DNA of 64,000 nt from Trabulsiella guamensis ATCC 49490 (GTDB lineage Bacteria; Pseudomonadota; Gammaproteobacteria; Enterobacterales; Enterobacteriaceae). Below are positions 7,956-18,183 of this stretch, piece after piece (positions within the stretch are counted from its first letter, which is position 1; each line of letters starts with the position of its first letter). The notes below the pieces were generated by a model. That model saw only the letters and a program-made list of their open reading frames with translations. It was not told the origin of the DNA and did no database searches. The stretch is from assembly GCF_000734965.1 (NCBI RefSeq), contig NZ_JMTB01000091.1:1-64000 (forward strand), written 5' to 3'. The position numbers and the translations under genes are program-made.

Positions 7956-8749
7956 ACATCACACCCGTATTTTGTCAGTTTGTAAGCCAGTGTCCGGGGT
8001 GACAAATTCAGACTTTCCGCGACACGTTTTTTATTGGCATTGAACTGACGCAGCCGCTGCGTCAGCACGTCACATTCAAATTCTTCTATCGCTGCCAGCA
8101 GATCGCTGATGCCACTGTAATCTTTGGCAATACCAGGAAGGTTTCTTTCTCCTGTCGAACTCAGCTCGGCAATGAGTTCATCAAGCTGCTTTTGTCGTTC
8201 CTGTTGGGTATGAAACACGGTTTGAATCTGACGAAGCTGGCGATGCAATTGCTCAAGTTCCATCACCTTCTTCAACTGATACTGGAACAACTCACAACTC
8301 AGGCTGAATACACTGTTCGGCTTGTTCAACTGCTCCGGCTGACAACTGAACGCGGCAATGACACCGCTGGCTGCGCCGCGATGGTCAAAAACAGGTGTTG
8401 CGAAAAGCCCACATTCATTGGGCAGTTCGCAAACGAATTGCCGAAAACGGCTCTCTTCAATCCGCACGCCTCTGTGCAGCGTTTGCCAGATAGCGTTCAC
8501 GCCACTACGTAACACGTGGATTAAGGGGTGATTGACATCAAGCAGACTGACTTCAAAGCGTTGAAGACTCACCGTACTGGTTCCCGAAACGGCATAGCAT
8601 TCCATCCGCTTTTCGGTGGCATTGATCACCCCGGCCATCAACGCCTCAAAACGAGGACGACGCTGGTTAATCTCCAGAAAGTTGAAGATCAGTTCCTCCT
8701 GAGTGTGACTTTCCAGCAAAGAGAGCACACTTTTCAGCCGCTTTCTCAT
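7952..8749 (-). CDS. VasH-like T6SS regulator lacking the AAA+ domain
   Basis: A 265-residue protein in the position of vasH, between clpV and vasI. The N-terminal ~170 residues resemble the GAF sensor half of VasH (LRSGVNAIWQTLHRGVRIEE; CGLFATPVFDHRGAASGVIAAF). The last ~35 residues are a Fis-type helix-turn-helix (LRQFNANKKRVAESLNLSPR). Between them is only a short coiled-coil-like stretch. The ~240-residue AAA+ domain with its GAFTGA sigma-54 contact loop, which makes VasH an enhancer-binding protein, is absent. No frameshift remains are seen and the gene keeps ATGA overlaps on both sides, so it looks like a stable short form. It could bind DNA and sense a ligand but should not activate sigma-54 by itself. 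Confidence 0.8.
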   Translation of the reverse strand: MRKRLKSVLSLLESHTQEELIFNFLEINQRRPRFEALMAGVINATEKRMECYAVSGTSTVSLQRFEVSLLDVNHPLIHVLRSGVNAIWQTLHRGVRIEESRFRQFVCELPNECGLFATPVFDHRGAASGVIAAFSCQPEQLNKPNSVFSLSCELFQYQLKKVMELEQLHRQLRQIQTVFHTQQERQKQLDELIAELSSTGERNLPGIAKDYSGISDLLAAIEEFECDVLTQRLRQFNANKKRVAESLNLSPRTLAYKLTKYGCDV

Positions 8750-11349
8750 ACTTTCGTTTCCACCCTGGCGTTGAATTCATTGTTCTCGGTAAAGAGATGA
8801 ATCTGACCGACCGCGTTACCTGCTGCCATGTGTTGCAATAAAAGCAAGGAAAGCGGCGGTAAAAGTGCGCCATCAATGACCGATTCCAGCATGCGCGCGC
8901 CATTTTCCGAGCGTGTCACGCGTCGCATAATTTCCACGGCGACGGCGTCATCTATCGTTACCGTCGCGGCGAAACGCTGCCGGAGAAGATTTTCGAGTCG
9001 GGTAAGTTTACTGGCGATGATTTCCGCTAACGTGTCGTTGCCCAGCGGCAGGAAAGGAATCACCTCCATTCGCGCCAGTAATGCCGGTTTGAAAAAATCG
9101 GCCAGTACGGGGTACAACGCCTCCTGTAACGCGGCGGGGTCGCTGGCATACTCAACAATGACCTGATACCCCAGGTTGGACGTCAGAAAGAACACGACAT
9201 TCTTGCAGTCAATGATTCGCCCTTCCCCGTCAGCCAGCTCGCCTTTATCAAACGCCTGATAAAAAAGATTCAACACATCCGGATGCGCTTTCTCGACCTC
9301 ATCAAGCAACACGACGGAATACGGTTTCTGTCGGATCGCCTCTGTCAGCACACCGCCTTCGCCATAGCCCACATAACCCGGTGGCGAGCCAATAAGACGC
9401 GAGACGGTATGTTTCTCCTGAAATTCAGACATGTTGATCGTCGTCAGGTACTGACGGCCGCCGAACAGCGTGTCCGCAATCTGCAGAGCGCTTTCGGTTT
9501 TACCGACACCGCTGGGGCCGACGAGTAAAAACGCCCCTAACGGTCGTCCCGGACGGCGCAAATCCGCGCGCGCCGTCAGCAAATGTTTATGCAACTGCGC
9601 GATCGCCAGCGTCTGCCCACGAATCGCCTCGCCAAGCCACCCAGGCAGCTCGGTGATCGCCACCATTTCACTTTGCGACAGACGGTTGAGCGGAACGCCG
9701 GTCCATTCGGCAATGACTTCGGCGATCTGTTTTTTCCCGACATGCGGAGAGACCAGCGCCTTCTCTTTTTGTAATGCATCAAGCGCCTGCGTGAGTTCGG
9801 CCAGTTCACGGATTTTTTGTTCGTCCTCCGCCTCCTGTGAAGGGTCCAGCAATGCCGTGCGCAGAGCAATCAACTGCTGAACCAGAGATTGTTGCTCATG
9901 CCAGTCTGCTTCCAGTGTGGTTAACACCTCGCTGAGTTCAGACAAACGCTGATGCAACGACGCAAGATAATCGGCATCGCCAGGTAAACCGATGCGATGT
10001 TCACGCTCAAGTTGGGCAATTTCCTGCTCAAGCTGCTGTTGCTCAGTTATGAGTTCTGACATCTGCCGGGGGGGCGATGTCAGGTTGATGGAAACCCGTG
10101 CACAGGCAGTATCGAGGACATCAATGGCTTTGTCGGGTAACTGACGGCCCGAAAGATAACGCGCACTTAAGTTGGCCGCTGCCTGCAGCGCTTCGTCATC
10201 GATCAGTACGCCATGATCTTTCTCGTAGGCACTGCTCAGCCCGCGCAGAATGATGGTCGCTTCCGCCGCCGTCGGTTCCATCACTTTTACGATCTGAAAA
10301 CGTCGGGACAGCGCCGCATCTTTTTCAAAATATTTTTTGTATTCGCTCCAGGTGGTGGCGGCAATGGTCTTGAGTTCGCCTCGCGCCAGCGCCGGTTTCA
10401 GCAGGTTAGAAATATCCAGCCCGCCCTGTTGGTTCCCGGCACCAATCACCGTATGCGCTTCATCGATAAACAGAATGACCGGATCCGTTGACTGGACGGC
10501 TTCAGCCATCAGCCCTTTGAAACGCTTTTCAAATTCGCCTTTCACTGCCGCGCCAGCCTGTAATGCCCCCAAATCTAATGTCAGCAGCCGCGTATTACGG
10601 AGTTTATCCGGCACCTGATCAGCAATGATCCGCAACGCCAGTCCTTCTATCAGCGCACTCTTGCCAACCCCGGCTTCCCCCACCACTACCGGATTATTTT
10701 TCCGCCGACGGCACAGGATATCGATCATCAGATCAATTTCCGCATCACGGCACAGTACCGGATCGAGTTTTCCTTCACGCGCCGCCTTCGTCATATCAGT
10801 CGTAAAGCGTGCCAGCAGACTCTCGTTGCCGGACTGACCACCGGCTTTTTTGTCCGCGCTGTCAAACACATCACTTTCTGCGGATTCCGCTGTCCAGGCG
10901 GTAAATTCATCACGCAACAGAGCGACATTAACCTTCAGCAGCAACTGAACCACCTCAGCGGGAAGGTAACGGTGCGGTGTATGAAGTAAGGCAATCAGCA
11001 TGGTGCCGCTGCGCAGTTGCGAATGGCTGAACTCGGCGGAGGCCAGTAACCAGCTCTCCTTAAGCCACTCAACCAGTAGCGGTGAAAATGAGGGATATTG
11101 CGCAGCGGTATCACGCCCACCTGAAGGGACGTTATCAAGCCGCTCGCACAATGCGTCGTAATCCACTTCCGCGCGATTGAGAATAAGCCGGATGTCGCTG
11201 AGCGGCGTTTTCACCATTTCCAGCAGCACCTGGGTCACTGTGATTTCTGCCACCTGCGCACTCACCGACTTTGCTGCCGCGCTTTCAAGTCCATGACGCG
11301 CAACAGGATGAAGACGGTTGACTAACGCGGGCAAATCAATCTGGATCAT
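8746..11349 (-). CDS. clpV: T6SS sheath-recycling ATPase ClpV (TssH)
   Basis: An 867-residue Clp/Hsp100 ATPase of normal length. The N-terminal domain (residues 1-150) is the type that binds the contracted sheath protein TssB. Two AAA+ domains follow: the first has Walker A GEAGVGKS at 224-231 and Walker [10 protein letters not shown]; the second has Walker A GPSGVGKT near residue 611 and Walker [13 protein letters not shown] coiled-coil middle domain lies between them (about 410-530). ClpV disassembles contracted TssB/TssC sheaths for reuse. It overlaps tssL upstream and the vasH-like gene downstream by 4 bp each. Confidence 0.96.
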   Translation of the reverse strand: MIQIDLPALVNRLHPVARHGLESAAAKSVSAQVAEITVTQVLLEMVKTPLSDIRLILNRAEVDYDALCERLDNVPSGGRDTAAQYPSFSPLLVEWLKESWLLASAEFSHSQLRSGTMLIALLHTPHRYLPAEVVQLLLKVNVALLRDEFTAWTAESAESDVFDSADKKAGGQSGNESLLARFTTDMTKAAREGKLDPVLCRDAEIDLMIDILCRRRKNNPVVVGEAGVGKSALIEGLALRIIADQVPDKLRNTRLLTLDLGALQAGAAVKGEFEKRFKGLMAEAVQSTDPVILFIDEAHTVIGAGNQQGGLDISNLLKPALARGELKTIAATTWSEYKKYFEKDAALSRRFQIVKVMEPTAAEATIILRGLSSAYEKDHGVLIDDEALQAAANLSARYLSGRQLPDKAIDVLDTACARVSINLTSPPRQMSELITEQQQLEQEIAQLEREHRIGLPGDADYLASLHQRLSELSEVLTTLEADWHEQQSLVQQLIALRTALLDPSQEAEDEQKIRELAELTQALDALQKEKALVSPHVGKKQIAEVIAEWTGVPLNRLSQSEMVAITELPGWLGEAIRGQTLAIAQLHKHLLTARADLRRPGRPLGAFLLVGPSGVGKTESALQIADTLFGGRQYLTTINMSEFQEKHTVSRLIGSPPGYVGYGEGGVLTEAIRQKPYSVVLLDEVEKAHPDVLNLFYQAFDKGELADGEGRIIDCKNVVFFLTSNLGYQVIVEYASDPAALQEALYPVLADFFKPALLARMEVIPFLPLGNDTLAEIIASKLTRLENLLRQRFAATVTIDDAVAVEIMRRVTRSENGARMLESVIDGALLPPLSLLLLQHMAAGNAVGQIHLFTENNEFNARVETKV

Positions 11350-12131
11350 CGTTTGCCTCCACTGAGTAAACTATTAAGTTGCTGCAAAATATCTTCGGTT
11401 TGCACATTCAGTCTCAGCAGGTAAAACAGATAGAAGACCACCATCAGTGCAATGCCACCGATAAATAAATGTTTCACCGTCAGTCGGTTAATCAGTTTGT
11501 AACGGCTAAGCGAGCGTTCGCCGCCCTGATATAACACGGTGACGTCCGTTTCAGGTCGCATCTTGTGAATAATGTTATAGAGCCGACGAAATATGCGATC
11601 GAACGCTTCTGCGTGCTGCGCGGTGACTTTATATCGGCCGCGGAATCCCAGGCAGAAACAGATATAGATAAACTCAAGAAGATCACGATAACGCTGAGGT
11701 TCACTGATCAGGCGTTCCAACAGAACGTAGACTTTTTCTCCGCCCCAGGTTTCATTATGAAAATGAACCAGTAAAGATTGTTTCAGCCAGCCGTTTTCAT
11801 TATTCCAGCCATGCCCTAACGCTGCTTCGTCAATAAAAGTACAGAGCACATAGCGAAATGAAATAATCGCGCCCGGTTCGTAGCCCAGATTCTGGAGTGA
11901 TTGCTCCGTCGCCCGCACATCTGCAACGACCTGCTGATATAACCGTTCAGGTAGCGGCTGATTACCCATTGATTGCAGGCGCAACACCATGCCCAGTAAG
12001 GGCGTTGCGGCATCGATCATCGGATTGAGACCTTCTCCTCGCAGCAGCATCTGATAATGACGATGGTTACCCACAACGTCATTCGCAGTACTGAGCAACG
12101 TCTCTTTTATGGAGATCGCGTCATCGACCAT
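11346..12131 (-). CDS. tssL: T6SS inner-membrane protein TssL (DotU/VasF)
   Basis: A 261-residue DotU-family protein. The cytoplasmic domain carries the family features YVLCTFIDEAALGHGW, SLLVHFHNETWGGEKV and LEFIYICFCLGFRGRY. A single C-terminal membrane anchor lies at about residues 224-245 (LFIGGIALMVVFYLFYLL). There is no C-terminal peptidoglycan-binding (OmpA-like) extension. TssL partners TssM in the membrane complex and contacts baseplate proteins. Its start codon shares one base with the tssK stop (TGATG-type junction). Confidence 0.95.
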   Translation of the reverse strand: MVDDAISIKETLLSTANDVVGNHRHYQMLLRGEGLNPMIDAATPLLGMVLRLQSMGNQPLPERLYQQVVADVRATEQSLQNLGYEPGAIISFRYVLCTFIDEAALGHGWNNENGWLKQSLLVHFHNETWGGEKVYVLLERLISEPQRYRDLLEFIYICFCLGFRGRYKVTAQHAEAFDRIFRRLYNIIHKMRPETDVTVLYQGGERSLSRYKLINRLTVKHLFIGGIALMVVFYLFYLLRLNVQTEDILQQLNSLLSGGKR

Positions 12132-13474
12132 CAGTTCCCCCTTATTGCCCAGAACTGCATATCCAGCTCCGGAAACTCGCCGGAGACGTGGAATGCGATC
12201 GCATTGCTCTGCAGCACGTCTTTCCAGGCCGGACTCTGTTTATCCAGCATGAAATAGGTATATCCCGAGTGATAAGGCAACTGACGGGGTGCGGCTGACA
12301 ACGCAACCAATGGCACGCCAGGCAATTGCACGCTCACCAGATCACGAATGCGATCAACAGAAGTGATTTTGGTTTGCTGAATAAACTGTCGCCGTAATTG
12401 CTCCTGAGGCAATTGCGCGCGGATCGCCAGAATAAATTCAGCGCTGCTGAGCAATTCACGCTCATTAATGGTGGCAACACGAATACCGTGCGCCTGCATG
12501 CGTAATTGAATGGATATCGCGCGAGGTGTGAGTACCGTACTTAATGCCTGTCGCATCAGGAGAATCAGCGGCAAAAACGTCTCGGTCAGATTATCGTGGT
12601 TATAAACCGGGAATGTCCCTGGCAGGCGAGACTCATCGGTAAAGGTCATTAATTCACCGCAACCCTGAACCAGGTGAGTATAAAAAATTTCCGGGTGCAG
12701 TAATCGCTGATAAGAAAGATGTGTAAATACTGGCTGCAGGCGGTTAAACAGTTGCAGCATCATAAATTCCGCCACATCCGCAATTCCCTGCTGGCCTGGC
12801 GAACCAATACGCTCCGCCAGCATTCTGGCGCGCTCCACCAGGGTCCCCTGCACTTCATCCATAAACATACGCAATGGGGTCGACACATTGATCGTGAGGC
12901 AGGACGGTATAAATTCTTCATCCAGCACCAGCGCGCCATCCGGGCGTTTCTCTTTAATGCGACATACCGGCAATACCGTCCACGCACTCAGATCCTCATG
13001 CCCCTGCATTAGCCGTGGCGCCAGTTGCGCCAGCATCAGGGTACTGACATCACCGTCTTCTGAATGAAGATCGCGGACATCCGCCATCACCTCCCGATAA
13101 CGGACATTTCTGGCTGAAGATTCCGCCGTGCTAATTTCGTTTATCGCCTCATTCACTAAAGGCAGCGCCAGGTAAATATCCCGGCTCCCCGGCTCATGCA
13201 TCGGTCCAATATCGAGAGGTGGCGACAGTAAATCCTGATAGGGAATATCAAATAAGGTGCCATCCGGCATGATACCCTGCGCGGAGGTAATGCCAATGCG
13301 GCCAAGCTTAAGGACTTCCTGATTTAGCACCAGAGAGTAAAAACCATAACCGTAGCGCTGGAGCAGCGTCATACGCACATCATTCAGGTAGTCGTTATGG
13401 CGTTGCTGTTGCTGGAAGTGTTGGGGTTTAACAAACAACCCTTCACGCCAGATAACCCGATTTCTGGTTGGCAT
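12131..13474 (-). CDS. tssK: T6SS baseplate protein TssK (VasE)
   Basis: A 447-residue TssK-family protein, starting MPTRNRVIWREGLFVKPQHF, the conserved opening of the family. Other family regions include LGRIGITSAQGIMPDGTLF and RDIYLALPL. TssK trimers connect the baseplate to the TssM/TssL membrane complex. An in-frame codon at 13519 would extend the protein into tssJ, but the ATG at 13474 follows an AGGAGG-like site and gives the standard start, leaving 1 bp between the genes. Confidence 0.95.
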   Translation of the reverse strand: MPTRNRVIWREGLFVKPQHFQQQQRHNDYLNDVRMTLLQRYGYGFYSLVLNQEVLKLGRIGITSAQGIMPDGTLFDIPYQDLLSPPLDIGPMHEPGSRDIYLALPLVNEAINEISTAESSARNVRYREVMADVRDLHSEDGDVSTLMLAQLAPRLMQGHEDLSAWTVLPVCRIKEKRPDGALVLDEEFIPSCLTINVSTPLRMFMDEVQGTLVERARMLAERIGSPGQQGIADVAEFMMLQLFNRLQPVFTHLSYQRLLHPEIFYTHLVQGCGELMTFTDESRLPGTFPVYNHDNLTETFLPLILLMRQALSTVLTPRAISIQLRMQAHGIRVATINERELLSSAEFILAIRAQLPQEQLRRQFIQQTKITSVDRIRDLVSVQLPGVPLVALSAAPRQLPYHSGYTYFMLDKQSPAWKDVLQSNAIAFHVSGEFPELDMQFWAIRGN

Positions 13475-13475
13475 A

Positions 13476-14018
13476 TCAGTCCTCCTCTTTTTGTAATTCG
13501 ACGTCATTGTCACGGACATGAATAAGCAGATGATATGCGTGCCCCATGCCTTTTATTTTTATCACCTTCTTCCACTGGCTAATATTTTCATCTGCGTAAT
13601 AAACCACCACGCCAATATACTGGTTATCTTCTTCCAGCTTTATCAATTCCAGAGGCTTGAACTGCCCCGGTAACAGGGTATAGTCCTGGTGATCGATATA
13701 ATTTTTCCCGAGAATTTTTTCGAGATCGCTGTCTTCTTCATTAAGTTGATCAAAGTCCGCTGCCAGTAATTTTGAATCTTCACTCAGGTAAATCACCTGC
13801 AAATTAACCGGGGTGGCTTCATCACTTTCATTTTTATTAATATCTGGCTCAGCCAGCAAAGTAATTCTGACGGTTGAGGGTTGTTCCGCAAGGGAGCCTA
13901 CCTGAATATCAGGATCCATCAGCACCTTGCCGACTTTCTTGCTGACGGTACAACTGCTCAGCAGCAGCGTTATCAACAAAACCGAACACCATCTACAGAC
14001 TTTGCGGACAGGGCTCAT
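13476..14018 (-). CDS. tssJ: T6SS outer-membrane lipoprotein TssJ (SciN/VasD)
   Basis: A 180-residue lipoprotein. The signal peptide ends in the lipobox LLSSC, with the modified cysteine at residue 23. The mature part has the TssJ beta-sandwich signature: VRITLLAEPDINKN, then VNLQVIYLSEDSKLLAADFDQL, and later YIGVVVYYADENISQWKKVI. TssJ sits in the outer membrane and captures the periplasmic domain of TssM. It overlaps tagH by 4 bp. Confidence 0.93.
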   Translation of the reverse strand: MSPVRKVCRWCSVLLITLLLSSCTVSKKVGKVLMDPDIQVGSLAEQPSTVRITLLAEPDINKNESDEATPVNLQVIYLSEDSKLLAADFDQLNEEDSDLEKILGKNYIDHQDYTLLPGQFKPLELIKLEEDNQYIGVVVYYADENISQWKKVIKIKGMGHAYHLLIHVRDNDVELQKEED

Positions 14019-15337
14019 ACTTTGCTCTCCTGCAGCCCCTTTCTTAACGCTCTGTCATAGGCCTGTTCATAGACTTCGTTGAATAACTTACCGAAACCCT
14101 GCTGGCGACTCGATGCCAGTTCTTCGTAGTAATTACAATACATTGTCCATGCCCAGGCGGGGTCCATCTCACTGCGTTCGGCCACCCGACGATATTGAGC
14201 AAAACGGGACATCAGACGTCCTGGTGAAAAGGCCTCCAGCATGACTGACAACGCTTCTGAAATAGCCTGCTGGTTTGCCTGATAATGAAGACGCATATTA
14301 TCGAGACTTTCCGCCACCGCTTCCGGGGCGGAAAGATGAACCGGACTTTTCCCTTCGGCAAATAACACATTCAGCGTGGTGTCATAATCCATGTTCAGCC
14401 GCAGAGGGTTATCTTCAAGTGGCCGCAGATGTTTATCTGACAAGGTATCCTGATGGCTATGCAGCGCCAGTAAACCACGGATCGTCATCTGCAATGTCCG
14501 GCCCGCCTCTTCAAGAAAATCATTTGCCTGCTGGCTGTCATACATGGAGAGCGGCGCATTAAGCCCCCGCATTAATGGCGTAATCGCCACAAAACGATCG
14601 GACATGTCTTCCTGGCTCGCGGTCTCTTTCTGTTTATTCAGGTAACGGGTTATTTGCGGGAGTTCCAGAAATTCCTGATCGACTATCCGATTTGCGGGAT
14701 CATCCGTAAGCGAAAACGGCTCACTGGATTTTGTGTAGGGTGAACGTTGAAGAATATTTTCAGCCGAATTTTCTGTTGTCACAGGATCTGTTCCCGGTTC
14801 TGTAAGTGTTTCGTTTTGTAATACCTTGAGCGGATCCTGAGACCATGAATTCGCCACCGTCTGCTCTGGCAACGGAGCAGTCATTTTCACGGGATCATTT
14901 TTCAGATCTTTTTCCAGTAAGGATTCCAGTGGATTGCTGTAATGTGTCACCAGGGATTCCGGCGTCACCTGCATGGGATCCTGTATTTCGTCACCATTTA
15001 TGCTGATGAACACTTTCAGCGTAAGTGCGCCAAGGGCAATTTCATCCCCCTGTAGCAGGCGCACAATGCCAATATTGGGGTTCAATGGTGTTTGATTAAC
15101 CGACACAGGCGCACCCTGGGTACGCAGACAAAATGCGTCATCCTGCCAGAGGATCACAAAATGGGTGCCAGCGATTTTCCGTGCCGTATCCTGAATGCGC
15201 CAGGCATTCTGTTCATTACTGCCAACGCTGCCTCCGGCAGGGCCAAAATCATGACTGGCATTACAACCGCTCTCAAGTTGATGGCTGTTATTCACTCTCA
15301 ACTGGAGTGAAGGGAGATAATGTTCATTGCTGTTCAT
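14015..15337 (-). CDS. tagH: T6SS FHA-domain protein TagH (VCA0112-like)
   Basis: A 440-residue protein. Residues ~10-115 form a forkhead-associated domain (AWRIQDTARKIAGTHFVI; GAPVSVNQTPLNPN; LLQGDEIALGALTLKV), which usually binds phosphothreonine. A long low-complexity linker follows. The last ~180 residues are the TagH domain found with T6SS FHA proteins (LEAFSPGRLMSRFAQ; WAWTMYCNYYEELASSRQQG; FNEVYEQAYDRAL). In Pseudomonas the FHA protein is part of a PpkA/PppA phosphorylation switch. No kinase or phosphatase gene is in this cluster, as in V. cholerae, so phosphorylation control is not indicated. Confidence 0.88.
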   Translation of the reverse strand: MNSNEHYLPSLQLRVNNSHQLESGCNASHDFGPAGGSVGSNEQNAWRIQDTARKIAGTHFVILWQDDAFCLRTQGAPVSVNQTPLNPNIGIVRLLQGDEIALGALTLKVFISINGDEIQDPMQVTPESLVTHYSNPLESLLEKDLKNDPVKMTAPLPEQTVANSWSQDPLKVLQNETLTEPGTDPVTTENSAENILQRSPYTKSSEPFSLTDDPANRIVDQEFLELPQITRYLNKQKETASQEDMSDRFVAITPLMRGLNAPLSMYDSQQANDFLEEAGRTLQMTIRGLLALHSHQDTLSDKHLRPLEDNPLRLNMDYDTTLNVLFAEGKSPVHLSAPEAVAESLDNMRLHYQANQQAISEALSVMLEAFSPGRLMSRFAQYRRVAERSEMDPAWAWTMYCNYYEELASSRQQGFGKLFNEVYEQAYDRALRKGLQESKV

Positions 15338-15354
15338 CTTTCTGTTCCTCTATT

Positions 15355-16389
15355 TCACTCCCTGACACAGAGTGTGACCTCAGGTCTCTCATCCGGCTGG
15401 CCTAAAAAACAGGACCAACCCAACAACGCATTTTGTTCAACCCCTAATTCCATGCCACCAACCTGATTTGGCGCGATGCCAAGACATAAATCCCAGGCGA
15501 ATTGATCGCGGAGAATAAATGACGTAAACGTCACCAGAGGCAAATAACTGGCGCCTTCGGGCAGAAACTCCAGAAAGCGTTGTCGGGTCAGCCCATTCAA
15601 CCGCAATAAAAACTTTCCTCCACGATCCGGCACCCTGGCGCCAATAGAAAAGTTTTCACCTAATACCGATTTGTGGACTGTCCGTTTACCGCTGTAATGA
15701 TGAACACCCCCCAACCGGTTTTGTTGTTCGGGAATAATGGTCACGTAACGTTTTTGCCATTGCTGCAACGTGACATCATCCAGTTCAAAACAGTGTGCAA
15801 TCAGCCCGCAGATAACATCAGGAGAACGCCCGGGGCTGGCAAGCAACCCCGCATAAGCCAGCATTTTGCTGTGATTAATCGTTAACTGCTGACGAACATC
15901 CGCACAGCCCAACCCCACCAGCGCAAACATCCGTTGCGAGAACGCATCCTTCCCTTCGTTTTCAAAACAGATGTAATAGCGATATTTGCGCCAGATGCGG
16001 TGCAGCAGCATCAAAAAACGATGATTAAAAACATCAAGAAAATCCGTCAGATGATAATTTTGCTGCGCCTCTTCCCAGGCGAGGTTATCCAGGTAAAATC
16101 CCGGCAACGGCGACTGACTACCATGCAGCCCCAGGAACGATGCCGTCAGCAACCACTGTTTATTCTTTGCCGGTTCTAACGCGATCACATCGCGCGAAGG
16201 GAATGAAATACTGGCTGTCGAACGAAAACGAATAGCTTCGTCTTCCGGATTTAATGCGAAGGAAGATACTGGATCCACTGTTCCCTTTGTCAGCAACTCC
16301 ACCAGTTGATAGAAATTGAAATGCCCGGCATTGTCGGACACTTCCTGGTACTTTAAATCAACGTGTGTTGTCCCTTCTGCTCCGGCCAT
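15355..16389 (-). CDS. tssG: T6SS baseplate protein TssG (VasB)
   Basis: A 344-residue TssG-family protein with the characteristic FNFYQLVELL near the start, then RFRSTASISFPSRDV, LLTASFLGLHGSQSPLP and the FNHRFLMLLHRIWRKYRY region. It forms the baseplate wedge with TssE and TssF and corresponds to gp53 of phage T4. The start used is the ATG at 16389, placed 8 bp after AAGGAG; an in-frame GTG at 16398 overlaps that ribosome site. It overlaps the end of tssF by 37 bp. Confidence 0.93.
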   Translation of the reverse strand: MAGAEGTTHVDLKYQEVSDNAGHFNFYQLVELLTKGTVDPVSSFALNPEDEAIRFRSTASISFPSRDVIALEPAKNKQWLLTASFLGLHGSQSPLPGFYLDNLAWEEAQQNYHLTDFLDVFNHRFLMLLHRIWRKYRYYICFENEGKDAFSQRMFALVGLGCADVRQQLTINHSKMLAYAGLLASPGRSPDVICGLIAHCFELDDVTLQQWQKRYVTIIPEQQNRLGGVHHYSGKRTVHKSVLGENFSIGARVPDRGGKFLLRLNGLTRQRFLEFLPEGASYLPLVTFTSFILRDQFAWDLCLGIAPNQVGGMELGVEQNALLGWSCFLGQPDERPEVTLCVRE

Positions 16390-18179
16390 TCGTAGCACTC
16401 CTTGTTGTGAGTATTAATTACCTTCAAAATGTGGAACGAATTCACGCTGGCATATAGTGAGAAAAAGCGAGCCAGAATAGCGCCGAATAAATAAAGTTCC
16501 CCTTCACACGAAAAAGCGCCTTGTTCCAGCCACAAGGTGGATTCCAGCCCTCTGACCGGAACGCCCCGGAATAAACGATCAACAGGATGCGTTTCAATAT
16601 TGACAATGCCATCCATCTTTTTTTGTGACCCGCGCGCTGCCTGCCGGTCATGCTTACCAGGTAAATCATAAGTAAGCAGAATCTGGCGCAAAGCATCTTT
16701 ATTAAGTAGCGAAAGATAATTCAGCGACATATTGGAAATCAGCGACCATGTCAGGCTTCCGTCAAGCACAGGATAGAGCGGTCGGGTAGGACGGGTAATA
16801 TTGCGAAACGATGCAAAAGAAGGTGTATCACGGGCAACGGTGTCAATATCACCAATACGCAATAATGTCGGTAATTCCCGATTGGTACAAGTTAATTGCA
16901 CAGAAATCGTTTCGTCATGGAGCACACATTCCAGCTCATCTCCACGAACAAAGGAAATCGAATGTTCAAGCCCCGGACGTAATACTGAGGGTTTGATACG
17001 TACCCGGTAATAGATTTTTTCTCTCCCTTGGGTATATTCAATTTGATGTTGAAAGCTTTCAAATGGCGTGTAGGTTCGTAATACCCCTCGTGACCGCCCG
17101 TGATCCTGAGCATCATTTTTAAGCCAGCTTTCAACTTTATCGACCGAGAAGATATCGTAAAAATCGGGTTCACTGTAACTGACACGTAACGGGTATTCTG
17201 TTTGCGTACCATCAAGCAAAATAGATTCACTATAATGGCTAAACAAATTAACGGCAGGTGTACAGTGCAGGCGCAGCGAATCCCGTCTGATTTTCACCTC
17301 CGGCGGTAACGGGCGGGAAAAGCTCAGTCGCAATGAGAATTGGCTGGCATGAAGTTCAGCGGGTAATTTCGCTACCCCTTTAACATCAAAAAAAAGATAT
17401 CCCTCAGGAAAACAAAAGTATTCCTGTAAAATGCGATAGCCCGTCACTGAATTTTTAGGCCAGGGTAGCATGGATTCATCACGGCTGAACCCTAACGGCA
17501 CAAAATCAAAATCGGGGAATACATAGCTTTCATCCCCAACGATCAACTCTGCTTTCTCAAAGTAATAGCTCAACCAGAAATAGAGTTGATAACTGCTGTA
17601 CCCAGCTTCACCCAGCCAGAACCGGAGTTTACCCAGTTCCAGATCATTAATACTGATTTCCCCACTGGAGGAGAAATCGATATGAATGACGGCCATTTCG
17701 TTACTGTTATTTACCCGAATATCATCAAGCGCTACCGGAAGTAACCACAGATCACGGCATTGGGTAAAAACACAATGGGTCAGATTATGCGGATCCTGAC
17801 GTGGATCCAGTCCATCATCCGATTCTGCAATAATCTGGATGGGACGACTTAATAACTCGGTTCCACGCGTAACCTTTGTCGCCTCCGTAATGATATTTTT
17901 CTCTGGCGTATATTCGATGATGGTCATACTGGGCGTCGGGCGCAGATAATTTGGCCACAACATGTTCAGCAAACTGTGCGTCAGTTCAGGAAATTCATCG
18001 TCGATTTTTTCTCGCAAATTTCCGGATAAGAACGCGAACCCCTCCAGCAAACGTTCAACGTCTGGATCTACGCCTTTCTCAGACAAAAACTCAGCCAGAT
18101 GCGGTTTTTCACGCGCAACAATGCGCCCAATCTGGTGCAAATAATCCAGTTCGTCCCTAAAGTATTTCTCGAATGCCAT
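16353..18179 (-). CDS. tssF: T6SS baseplate protein TssF (VasA)
   Basis: A 608-residue protein of normal TssF length. The N-terminus has the family pattern YFRDELDYLHQIGRIVAREK, then LEGFAFLSGNLREKIDDEFPEL and LLNMLWPNYLRPTPSM. Near the C-terminus GVPVRGLESTLWLEQGAF and ARFFSLYASVNSFH also fit. TssF is the scaffold of the baseplate wedge, equivalent to T4 gp6. It begins 4 bp after tssE ends and overlaps tssG. Confidence 0.95.
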   Translation of the reverse strand: MAFEKYFRDELDYLHQIGRIVAREKPHLAEFLSEKGVDPDVERLLEGFAFLSGNLREKIDDEFPELTHSLLNMLWPNYLRPTPSMTIIEYTPEKNIITEATKVTRGTELLSRPIQIIAESDDGLDPRQDPHNLTHCVFTQCRDLWLLPVALDDIRVNNSNEMAVIHIDFSSSGEISINDLELGKLRFWLGEAGYSSYQLYFWLSYYFEKAELIVGDESYVFPDFDFVPLGFSRDESMLPWPKNSVTGYRILQEYFCFPEGYLFFDVKGVAKLPAELHASQFSLRLSFSRPLPPEVKIRRDSLRLHCTPAVNLFSHYSESILLDGTQTEYPLRVSYSEPDFYDIFSVDKVESWLKNDAQDHGRSRGVLRTYTPFESFQHQIEYTQGREKIYYRVRIKPSVLRPGLEHSISFVRGDELECVLHDETISVQLTCTNRELPTLLRIGDIDTVARDTPSFASFRNITRPTRPLYPVLDGSLTWSLISNMSLNYLSLLNKDALRQILLTYDLPGKHDRQAARGSQKKMDGIVNIETHPVDRLFRGVPVRGLESTLWLEQGAFSCEGELYLFGAILARFFSLYASVNSFHILKVINTHNKECYEWPEQKGQHTLI

Positions 18180-18183
18180 ATCG

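Noticed and set aside
7952-8749. Frameshifted or split vasH with a hidden AAA+ domain
   Set aside because: There is no room: the gene is coupled by ATGA overlaps to clpV and vasI, and no Walker or GAFTGA motif occurs in other frames.
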